The notes below the pieces were generated by a model, which saw nothing but the letters and a program-made list of their open reading frames with translations, was not told where the DNA came from and searched no databases. A program made the translations under genes and the position numbers. DNA of 64,000 bases from Halolacustris sp051744345 (GTDB lineage: Bacteria > Actinomycetota > Humimicrobiia > Humimicrobiales > Humimicrobiaceae): assembly GCA_051744345.1 (NCBI GenBank), contig JBNJCW010000001.1:1-64000 (forward strand), given 5' to 3'. Positions 15,590 through 23,146 of the stretch are shown here, in pieces (positions within the stretch are counted from its first letter, which is position 1; each line of letters begins with the position of its first letter).

Positions 15590-18500
15590 ATGTTTGATAA
15601 AGTAGAAGGAAAAGTTAATCTGGTCCAGCTTGAAGAGAAGATACTGGACTTCTGGAGGCAGAATAAGGTTTTTGAAAAAAGCCTGGAGAAAAACAGGGGC
15701 AAAGAGAAATTTGTTTTTTATGAAGGCCCGCCTACAGCAAACGGCGCCCCCGGCGTACACCACGTCCTTTCCAGGGTATTTAAGGATATTTTTCCCAGGT
15801 ATAAAACCATGAAAGGTTTCCATGTTCCCAGGAAGGCAGGATGGGATACCCACGGGCTGCCGGTGGAGCTGGAGATTGAGAAAAAGCTTAATATTAATTC
15901 AAAAAAAGAGATAGAAGAAATAGGCATAGAGAAGTTTAACAAGCTTTGCAAAGAAAGCGTGATGCGTTATGAAGAAGACTGGAAGAAAATGACCGAAAGG
16001 ATTGGCTTCTGGATCGACATGGACAATGCCTACTTCACTTTTACAAATGATTATATTGAGAGTGTATGGTGGATACTGAAATCCATATGGGAGAAAGATC
16101 TGCTGTATCAGGACCATAAAATTGTCCCCTATTGCCCCAGATGCGGAACAGCCTTATCCTCCCATGAGATAGCGCTGGGCTACAAGGAGGTAGAAGATAA
16201 GACCATAATTGTAAAGTTTGCTTTAAGCGGAAGAAAAAATACTTATCTTTTGGTCTGGACCACTACCCCCTGGACACTTATCTCCAATGTAGCCTGTGCG
16301 GTAAATGAGGCTGCAGCATATGTTGAGGTGGAGTTTGAAGGCCAGAATTTGATATTGGCCAAGGAACTTTTAGGAAATGTTTTCAGCGAAGATGACAGGT
16401 ATAAGGTTAAACAGGAGATTAAAGGAAGCAGCCTGGCCGGCAGCACGTATGAGCCGGTATACGATTATGCCGGCCCAAACCAGGGGGCATATAAAGTGGT
16501 AATCGGAGACTTTGTATCAACCGGGGAAGGAACCGGCATTGTCCATATTGCGCCCGCTTTTGGTGAAGATGACATGAATGTGGGCAAGAAATACAATCTG
16601 CCGGTGGTACAGATGGTAGACGAAGACGGCAAATTTAAACAGCAAGTCAAAAAATTCAGGGGCCAGCAGATTGAAGAGTCAAACCCCCTTATAGTCCAGG
16701 ACCTGAAAGAAAGGGGACTTCTTTTTAGTTTTGAAAGGTACAAGCATTCATACCCCTTCTGCTGGAGGTGTGATAGGAGGCTTATATACTATGCCAAAAA
16801 AAGCTGGTATATAAAAACATCAGACATAAAAGAGGATTTAATTAAATCAAATGATCAGGTTAACTGGTATCCCCAGCATATAAAGCATGGCAGGTTCGGC
16901 AAATGGCTGGAAAATAATATTGACTGGGCACTTACCAGGGAAAGGTACTGGGGAACCCCGCTTCCCATATGGGAAGATTCAAAGGGGCACCGCCAGTGCA
17001 TTGGGAGCATCCAGGAGCTGAAAGATAAATCAGTACAGGAATTTAACCACCTAGACCTGCACAGGCCGTATGTGGATCAGATAGAAATCAGATGCGATAA
17101 GTGCGGGGAGAGCATGCACAGGGTTTCAGAGGTGATTGATGTATGGTTCGATTCCGGATCTATGCCCTATGCCCAGTTTAATTACCCTTTCCAGAACAGG
17201 CAGCTGTTTAAAGAGAGCTTTCCAGCCGACTTTATTTGTGAAGCCATAGACCAGACCAGGGGATGGTTTTATACCCTGCTGGCTATATCTACCCTTCTGT
17301 TTAAAAAATCCTGTTACAAGAATGTATTATGCCTGGGCCTTATAAATGATGAGCACGGCCAGAAAATGAGCAAGTCAAGGGGCAATATAGTAAAGCCGTG
17401 GGAAGTTTTAAATAAGCAGGGAGCAGATGCATTAAGGTGGTATTTCTTTACTGCTGTCTCACCCTGGCTTCCCAAAAACTTCTCCAAGAAAGCTGTAGAT
17501 GAAGTGATAAGGAAGTTTTTATTAACTTTATGGAACGTCTATTCATTCTTTGTGATTTATGCAAATATAGATAATTTTAATCCTGATGAGCACAGTATAG
17601 AGGTAAGCGGCAGGTACGAGATTGACCGGTGGATTATATCCGAGCTAAACCAGACTATAGCAGAAGTAAACAGGCTGATGGATGATTTCAATGTTACTGA
17701 CAGCGGAAGGAAGATACAGAATTTCGTGGATGATCTTTCCAACTGGTATGTAAGGAGAAGCAGGAGAAGATTCTGGAAAAGCGGGGAGGATAAGGATAAG
17801 ATAAGCGCTTACCTGACCCTGTATGAATGCCTGGTAACAGTTTCCAAGCTATGCGCTCCGTATATCCCTTTCATGAGTGAGGAAATATACAAAAATCTTG
17901 TATCAGGAATAAACAAAGAGAAGATAAGCGTGCATCTTGAGGATTACCCCCGGGCAGATGAATCACTTATAGACAAGGATTTGAGTTTTAAAATGTCTGT
18001 GGCAAGGGATATCGTTGGATTGGGAAGAACCATAAGAAATAAGATAAACATTAAGACCAGACAGCCCCTTCAGGCAGCAAAGGTTTACTTTGACTCCGAT
18101 GAGCGCATAAGCCAGGCTATCGATCATTTTAAAGGGATCATAAAGGAAGAGCTGAACATAAAAAAGATAGAAATACTGGAAAACAGGGAAGAGCTGGTTA
18201 CTTACGACATTAAGCCGAACCTTAAGCTGGTAGGTCCAAAATACGGGCCTATGCTGCCTAAAATAAGGGAGAAGCTGGATGAGGCAAATCCGGCCGTAAT
18301 AGCCCTTAAAGTCAGTAACCATAAAAAGGTATCCATGGCTGTGGATGGCAGGCATATAGACCTTGAGCCTGAAGAAATACTGGTAGAGGCCGTAAATAAG
18401 GACGGTTATGCGATTGAAAGCGATTCGGTATTTACCATAGGAATACCCATCCAAATCCCGGAGGAATTACTGGAGGAAGGGTTTATAAGGGAATTCGTGC

Positions 18501-18739
18501 ACCAGGTCCAGAACCTGCGCAAGGAAGCGGATTTTGAGATTGAAAACACCATAAATATCTATTTGGAATGCGGAGAAAGGGAGAAAAACCTTATAGAGAA
18601 GTTTAAGGATTTTATAAGAAAGGAAACCTTGACTGAGAGTTTAAACTTTAAGCCTAAAAACGATATATTTAAACGGGAGGTTGAGGTTGACGGCTCAACC
18701 ATAAAGGTAGCATTAGAGGTAGCCGGGAGCATTGTGTAA
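15590..18739 (+). CDS. ileS: Isoleucine--tRNA ligase
   Basis: A 1049-residue class I aminoacyl-tRNA synthetase charging tRNA-Ile. The HIGH-type motif is GVHHVL near residue 53; KMSKSRGN near 597 is exact. The editing domain (CP1) with TTPWTL and the IleS GWFYTLLAIST segment, zinc-type CPRC and CDKC pairs, and the anticodon-binding domain follow. The length and motif context fit the larger type 2 IleS, which is often mupirocin-resistant. AGAGGA seven bases before ATG 15590 fixes the start. No T-box leader fits in the 67 bases upstream. Directly followed by lspA without a gap. Confidence 0.95.
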   Translation: MFDKVEGKVNLVQLEEKILDFWRQNKVFEKSLEKNRGKEKFVFYEGPPTANGAPGVHHVLSRVFKDIFPRYKTMKGFHVPRKAGWDTHGLPVELEIEKKLNINSKKEIEEIGIEKFNKLCKESVMRYEEDWKKMTERIGFWIDMDNAYFTFTNDYIESVWWILKSIWEKDLLYQDHKIVPYCPRCGTALSSHEIALGYKEVEDKTIIVKFALSGRKNTYLLVWTTTPWTLISNVACAVNEAAAYVEVEFEGQNLILAKELLGNVFSEDDRYKVKQEIKGSSLAGSTYEPVYDYAGPNQGAYKVVIGDFVSTGEGTGIVHIAPAFGEDDMNVGKKYNLPVVQMVDEDGKFKQQVKKFRGQQIEESNPLIVQDLKERGLLFSFERYKHSYPFCWRCDRRLIYYAKKSWYIKTSDIKEDLIKSNDQVNWYPQHIKHGRFGKWLENNIDWALTRERYWGTPLPIWEDSKGHRQCIGSIQELKDKSVQEFNHLDLHRPYVDQIEIRCDKCGESMHRVSEVIDVWFDSGSMPYAQFNYPFQNRQLFKESFPADFICEAIDQTRGWFYTLLAISTLLFKKSCYKNVLCLGLINDEHGQKMSKSRGNIVKPWEVLNKQGADALRWYFFTAVSPWLPKNFSKKAVDEVIRKFLLTLWNVYSFFVIYANIDNFNPDEHSIEVSGRYEIDRWIISELNQTIAEVNRLMDDFNVTDSGRKIQNFVDDLSNWYVRRSRRRFWKSGEDKDKISAYLTLYECLVTVSKLCAPYIPFMSEEIYKNLVSGINKEKISVHLEDYPRADESLIDKDLSFKMSVARDIVGLGRTIRNKINIKTRQPLQAAKVYFDSDERISQAIDHFKGIIKEELNIKKIEILENREELVTYDIKPNLKLVGPKYGPMLPKIREKLDEANPAVIALKVSNHKKVSMAVDGRHIDLEPEEILVEAVNKDGYAIESDSVFTIGIPIQIPEELLEEGFIREFVHQVQNLRKEADFEIENTINIYLECGEREKNLIEKFKDFIRKETLTESLNFKPKNDIFKREVEVDGSTIKVALEVAGSIV

Positions 18740-19222
18740 ATGAAGTCAGCTAAATTAATGAACCTTATTTTTTTCCTTACGGCAGCAATGATACTGGTCA
18801 TGGACCAGTATACCAAGAGCTGGATAAAATCAACCCTGCCGGCTTCGAATTCGATGGAGGTTTTTCCTAATTTATTATACATAACCCATGTAAAAAATAC
18901 GGGCGCAGCTTTCGGCCTCTTCCAGGAAGGCACAACAGTTTTAACCATTATTTCAATGGTGGCAATTGTCCTGATTGTGATAATAAAAATTATGGTAAAG
19001 CTGAACTCCTATTTCTTTAATATTTCACTGGGCCTTATATTGGGCGGCGCCCTGGGAAATCTAATTGACCGTTTTTTTATTGGAGAAGTTACCGATTTTA
19101 TCCATTTTGTTTACTTTCCGGTATTCAATGTAGCCGACAGCTCCATAGTTGTGGGCTTTATAATTGTAATCATTCTGCTTTTCAGGGAATTTTTTAAAAA
19201 AAGCGATACTGCAAGTAATTGA
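18740..19222 (+). CDS. lspA: Lipoprotein signal peptidase
   Basis: A 160-residue signal peptidase II with four membrane spans. Family motifs are DQYTKSWI near the first helix, HVKNTGAAFGLF, GGALGNLIDR, and FNVADSS; the two catalytic aspartates are in EVTDFIH and VADS. It cleaves prolipoproteins before the lipidated cysteine, so it would process the lipoprotein encoded at 7436. ATG 18740 follows the ileS stop directly and its TGA overlaps the TTG start of rluD, an ileS-lspA-rluD order common in bacteria. Confidence 0.93.
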   Translation: MKSAKLMNLIFFLTAAMILVMDQYTKSWIKSTLPASNSMEVFPNLLYITHVKNTGAAFGLFQEGTTVLTIISMVAIVLIVIIKIMVKLNSYFFNISLGLILGGALGNLIDRFFIGEVTDFIHFVYFPVFNVADSSIVVGFIIVIILLFREFFKKSDTASN

Positions 19223-20166
19223 ACCAGGAACAATTAGAGTTCAAGGTTACTGAAGAAATTGGACAGAGGATAGACCTGTATTTATCCCTCAAGCTCCAGG
19301 GTTTTTCCCGAAGCAGGATATCAAAGCTTATTGAGCAGGGAAAAATAAAGGTAAACAGGCAGAAAACTAACAAAAGCTACCGGCTAAAGGAAGGGGACCA
19401 TATTGTTATTGCTGAAACAGAAACTGAACCTTCCTTAGATTTAAAGCCCCAGAAATTAGATATAAAGGTAATATATGAAGATAATTACCTGCTGGTAATC
19501 TCCAAACCCGCCGGGATGGTCTGCCATCCCGGTCCTGGGCACAGCAGCCATACCCTGGTAAATGCATTGCTTTACCATTGCAGCCGGCTGTCAAACTTGT
19601 CCCAGAACCAGAGGCCGGGGCTTGTGCACAGGCTGGATAAGGATACATCCGGGCTGATAATAATTGCAAAAGATGATAGTACCTATGAGCATCTTTCTGA
19701 ACTTTTTAAAAAAAGAGAAGTAAAAAAGAGCTATATTGCGCTGGCTATGGGGCTGTTTGCTGAAAAAAGGGGCAGGATAGAGCTGCCGGTATCCAGATCC
19801 CGGAGGGATAGAAAAAAGATAAGCGTATCTGTTAACCGGGGCAGGGATGCTGTTACCCTGTTTTCGGTGCTGGAAGAATATGACAGTATCTGCAGCCTGC
19901 TGCAGATAGGCCTGCAAACAGGAAGGACACACCAGATAAGGGTACACTTAAGCTATATAGGCCATCCTGTGGTAGGAGACAGGCAATATGGCACAAAGGA
20001 ATGCCTTAAGCTGGCTGATAAGATCGGCCTAAACAGGCAGTTTTTACATGCCAAAAAGCTAAAATTCATTCACCCGGTAACCAGAAAAACAGTAGAAGTA
20101 GAAGACCGGTTTCCGGATGATCTCAGCCTAAGCCTGGAGAAATTAAACAAGCTGTACAAAAAATAG
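19219..20166 (+). CDS. rluD: 23S rRNA pseudouridine synthase, RluD-like
   Basis: A 315-residue RluA-family pseudouridine synthase. An N-terminal S4 RNA-binding domain (RSRISKLIEQGKIKVN, about residues 32-50) precedes the catalytic domain, where HRLDKDTSGL (near residue 137) holds the catalytic Asp. VISKPAGMVCHPG and LQTGRTHQIRVHL are also conserved. It modifies helix 69 of 23S rRNA in the E. coli equivalent. The TTG at 19219 overlaps the lspA stop (TTGA) and agrees with the family N-terminus. Last gene of the ileS unit. Confidence 0.9.
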   Translation: MNQEQLEFKVTEEIGQRIDLYLSLKLQGFSRSRISKLIEQGKIKVNRQKTNKSYRLKEGDHIVIAETETEPSLDLKPQKLDIKVIYEDNYLLVISKPAGMVCHPGPGHSSHTLVNALLYHCSRLSNLSQNQRPGLVHRLDKDTSGLIIIAKDDSTYEHLSELFKKREVKKSYIALAMGLFAEKRGRIELPVSRSRRDRKKISVSVNRGRDAVTLFSVLEEYDSICSLLQIGLQTGRTHQIRVHLSYIGHPVVGDRQYGTKECLKLADKIGLNRQFLHAKKLKFIHPVTRKTVEVEDRFPDDLSLSLEKLNKLYKK

Positions 20167-20214
20167 GCTATCCCTTACAGTGGAAAAATTCTAACCTTCA
20201 ATCCTTAAAAAAGA

Positions 20215-21162
20215 TTAAGTTGCCCTGATTTCCTGCTTCATAAATATTATGTAAGAGAGGGCAAAACATATTATAGCCAAAGCAATTATTGCTATCAGCT
20301 GCGGCCAAACCTGTATAAGGCTTTGTCCCAAAGAGAGAGGGCTTAAGACCATCCTTGCTAAATCTGTGGCCACGAATGCCTGGGGATTAAGCAGCATATG
20401 GCCGCCGGTTGGTACCAGCAGCGTAGTAATCGATTCACCAAAAAGGGTAGACGGGGAGACTCTTAATATATTACGTTCAATTACATAGTTGCTTACCTGC
20501 TCAGCAGCTGAGGCATTATCCAATGGAACAACTGTATTAGCTATCGCATTTGCGATAATGGGCAAAAAGATAGCAAGAAAAAGCCAGATAGCTATTGAGG
20601 TAAGGATTGAAGTTGCAGTTTTTTCCATTATAACTGAAAAAAGCATGGAAAGGCCCATCCAGAAAGCCCCGTATATGATGCAGATAATCACAAAGAAAAA
20701 TATCCTCAGTATCTCTTCTGCAGAAGGGGGAACACCTATAGATCTAAGCCCTATTCCGGCAATTAAAAAAACTATGCTGGCTATGATTATGCTCAAGGTG
20801 GTAATACCAGCCAGGAATTTGCCGTTTATTACGCTGTCTCTGAATATCGGTTGTGAAAGCAGCCGGGAAAGGTTGCCGCTTCTCCTTTCGCTGTTTATGG
20901 CATCAAAACCAAATATTATTCCTATGATGGGAATAAACAGGCTGATAAAAGTTATAAATGACGGGAGTATGTCCCCGGATGTAGTAAACAGCCTCAGGAA
21001 AATATTTTTATCCAGGCCGGCTGCTGCTTCCCTTATGTTCTGCAGGGATACATAAACAGCAGATAAACCTGCTACATATACCAATCCCAGCAATATAATA
21101 AATTTTTTACTGCTGAAATAATCTGTAAGTTCTTTTCTGTATACGGTCAAAATGCTTTTCAT
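20215..21162 (-). CDS. ABC-2 type transporter permease
   Basis: A 315-residue permease with six predicted membrane helices and a large extracytoplasmic loop between helices 1 and 2. INSERRSGNLSRLLSQP near residue 88 is the cytoplasmic coupling-type segment typical of NatB/ABC-2 exporters. It lies two bases after its ATPase gene and third in an operon behind a NEW3-domain protein. The system probably exports, or senses and pumps out, an unknown substrate. Confidence 0.83.
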   Translation of the reverse strand: MKSILTVYRKELTDYFSSKKFIILLGLVYVAGLSAVYVSLQNIREAAAGLDKNIFLRLFTTSGDILPSFITFISLFIPIIGIIFGFDAINSERRSGNLSRLLSQPIFRDSVINGKFLAGITTLSIIIASIVFLIAGIGLRSIGVPPSAEEILRIFFFVIICIIYGAFWMGLSMLFSVIMEKTATSILTSIAIWLFLAIFLPIIANAIANTVVPLDNASAAEQVSNYVIERNILRVSPSTLFGESITTLLVPTGGHMLLNPQAFVATDLARMVLSPLSLGQSLIQVWPQLIAIIALAIICFALSYIIFMKQEIRAT

Positions 21163-21163
21163 G

Positions 21164-22096
21164 CTACTCCTCTTTAAAATATTTTAGGTAAATTTCCTCC
21201 AGGGCATAATCTTTTATGTTCATGCTGGTCAGTATCGAATCGGAGCCGGCTATTATTTTTGAAATCTCGGACCTCACGTCCCTATCGGATATAACCTGCA
21301 GCTTATTTTCCTCTTGCTCTATATCCACAATCTTATCAAGTTTTTTTATGTTATCCAGTAATTGATTGTTGACCTGTGAGACCTCTAGCTCTATCCTGAA
21401 CCTTCCTCCGCCAAATAATTCCCTGCCCAGCTGGTCAATCTTTCCTTCCCCAATGAGTTTTCCCCAGGAGAGGATCCCTACCCGGTGGCAGATTTTCTGG
21501 ATAAGGTTTAATTGATGGGAAGAGAGGAGAAAGGTAATTCCCTTGGTTTGGTTTAAATTAATTATTGTGTCCAGTATGCTGTTTGCTACCTTTACATCAA
21601 GGCCTTCCGTTGGTTCATCGAATATAACCAGCCGGGGGTCTTTTATGAGCACATCAGCAATACCCAGCCTTTGTTTCATTCCCTTTGAAAACTGCTTAAC
21701 CAGCTGATTCTTATTCTTGGTAAGCCCTACTGTTTCCAAGGCTTCATCTATTTTTTTTGGTATTTGTCTGTAACTTATATTATTCAGTTCAGCAGTATAG
21801 GCCAGGTTGTCTTTAGCGGTCATATCTTCATAAAATCCTATTTTTTCGGGAAGGTATCCGGTAATCCTTTTTACCTTCAAAGGTTCCCTGGTAGAATTAA
21901 AGCCGGCTACCATGATCTTGCCGTTGGTTGGTTCTGTAAGGCCCAGAATCATAAGTATGATGGTCGATTTTCCAGCGCCGTTTGGACCCAGGAGCCCGTA
22001 TATTTCTCCCTTGTTTATGGAAAGGTTGAGCCCGTCAACAGCCACGGTGCCGTCATATTTTTTAGTAAGATTCTCAGAGATTATTATCTTTTCCAT
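21164..22096 (-). CDS. ABC transporter ATP-binding protein
   Basis: A 310-residue ABC ATPase. Walker A LLGPNGAGKST (near residue 35), signature FSKGMKQRLGIA (near 139), Walker B LVIFDEPTEGLD, and an SSHQL switch region are intact. The C-terminal 90 residues resemble the extension of CcmA/NatA-type exporters. It begins four bases after the NEW3-domain gene and is followed closely by the permease gene, forming one export complex. Confidence 0.88.
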   Translation of the reverse strand: MEKIIISENLTKKYDGTVAVDGLNLSINKGEIYGLLGPNGAGKSTIILMILGLTEPTNGKIMVAGFNSTREPLKVKRITGYLPEKIGFYEDMTAKDNLAYTAELNNISYRQIPKKIDEALETVGLTKNKNQLVKQFSKGMKQRLGIADVLIKDPRLVIFDEPTEGLDVKVANSILDTIINLNQTKGITFLLSSHQLNLIQKICHRVGILSWGKLIGEGKIDQLGRELFGGGRFRIELEVSQVNNQLLDNIKKLDKIVDIEQEENKLQVISDRDVRSEISKIIAGSDSILTSMNIKDYALEEIYLKYFKEE

Positions 22097-22100
22097 AGAA

Positions 22101-22994
22101 TTATCTTCTTCCCAGCCTTACAAAGATTATTGCAACGCCTACGATAACTATAACTATAATTCCAATTCCAACCCAACCCCATACGGTTGGTGTAAGAACT
22201 GTTACCCTCAGGTCGATTGAATCAGTGCTGTTGTCACTGTTGGCATTAAAGGTCAGCATATAGTCGCCGGCAATGGTTTTTTCTGGCGGTTTTATGGTTG
22301 CAGCTATCTCTTTTGTTTCTCCTGATTCGATTGTTTCTATTTCCTTATTATCAAAATCTACAGTCCATCCTTCAGGCTGGCTGGCGCTAATACTGATGTT
22401 TTCAATAGATGCAGAACCCCTATTTTCAATTATAAGGTTGTATTTATTGTCTTTTCCTGATGTAACTTCGGTATTGAGCCTTCCTGTTTTTGTACGCAGG
22501 TCTAGCTCATAGGTAGCGGTAATGATTGCTTTAAACTGGGCTACCGCGTTTAAGCCGCTTTCCTCATCTTCCACTATGACCTCTATGTCGTATTCTGCCG
22601 GCTCCATTTTTACAAGGGGTGCCGCTATTATATTCAGGCTCTCTGTTGAGCCCGGCTCAAGCTTTACTGCTGATATTTCAGCTTGTTCATAGCTGGGCTG
22701 TACCGATACGTACCATCCTTCGGGCGCTTCCCAGAGTATGTCAAAAGTTTTGGCCTCGGTACCTACAAACATCAAATCTGCCTTAAACTGAAACTGCTCT
22801 CCAGCCTTTGCCCTTATTTCCGGATAGGATATGTCAAAACTGAGCTCTTCAGGCACTGGCTCTGGTTCCGGCTCTACAGCCTCGTCCTCTTCCTGCGCAA
22901 AAACCATTGCAGGTACTGACATGATAATTGATAGGGTGAAAATGGTCAGAAAAGTTAAAACCAATGTTTTTATTTTCTTGCTTCTGTTATTCAC
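22101..22994 (-). CDS. Membrane-anchored protein with NEW3-type Ig domains
   Basis: A 297-residue surface protein: signal peptide (to about residue 33, VFA-QE), a short acidic linker (EEDEAVEPEPEPVPEE), then two beta-sandwich domains. The second, with LIIENRGSASIENISISAS and GWTVDFDNKEI, matches the NEW3 (alpha-galactosidase-associated) fold; the first resembles it (EAPEGWYVSVQPSY, LIVEL-type). A C-terminal transmembrane helix (GWVGIGIIVIVIVGVAIIF) and short basic tail anchor it. It leads the ABC operon, four bases before the ATPase gene, and probably presents a ligand-binding domain to the exporter. Confidence 0.75.
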   Translation of the reverse strand: MNNRSKKIKTLVLTFLTIFTLSIIMSVPAMVFAQEEDEAVEPEPEPVPEELSFDISYPEIRAKAGEQFQFKADLMFVGTEAKTFDILWEAPEGWYVSVQPSYEQAEISAVKLEPGSTESLNIIAAPLVKMEPAEYDIEVIVEDEESGLNAVAQFKAIITATYELDLRTKTGRLNTEVTSGKDNKYNLIIENRGSASIENISISASQPEGWTVDFDNKEIETIESGETKEIAATIKPPEKTIAGDYMLTFNANSDNSTDSIDLRVTVLTPTVWGWVGIGIIVIVIVGVAIIFVRLGRR

Positions 22995-23088
22995 TTAACG
23001 GACTCCTTTACTATATATTGATTTTCATCATTAATGCTTTAATGTTTAGAAAATTGTAATGATTTTAAAAATTGATGTCAAGGCAGTT

Positions 23089-23114
23089 TCGCAAAACAAG
23101 TCTCGCAAAGCAAG
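23089..23114. repeat. Short imperfect tandem repeat
   Basis: TCGCAAAACAAG (23089-23100) is repeated as TCGCAAAGCAAG (23103-23114) with one mismatch, a 14-base period, in the intergenic region between the NEW3-domain gene and the end of the sensor gene. No further copies were seen. Confidence 0.4.
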
Positions 23115-23146
23115 AATAAGTTGGCTATCGGGCCAGGATTAAAAGG

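Noticed and set aside
23041..23146. CRISPR-like repeats
   Set aside because: Only two imperfect copies with a two-base spacer.
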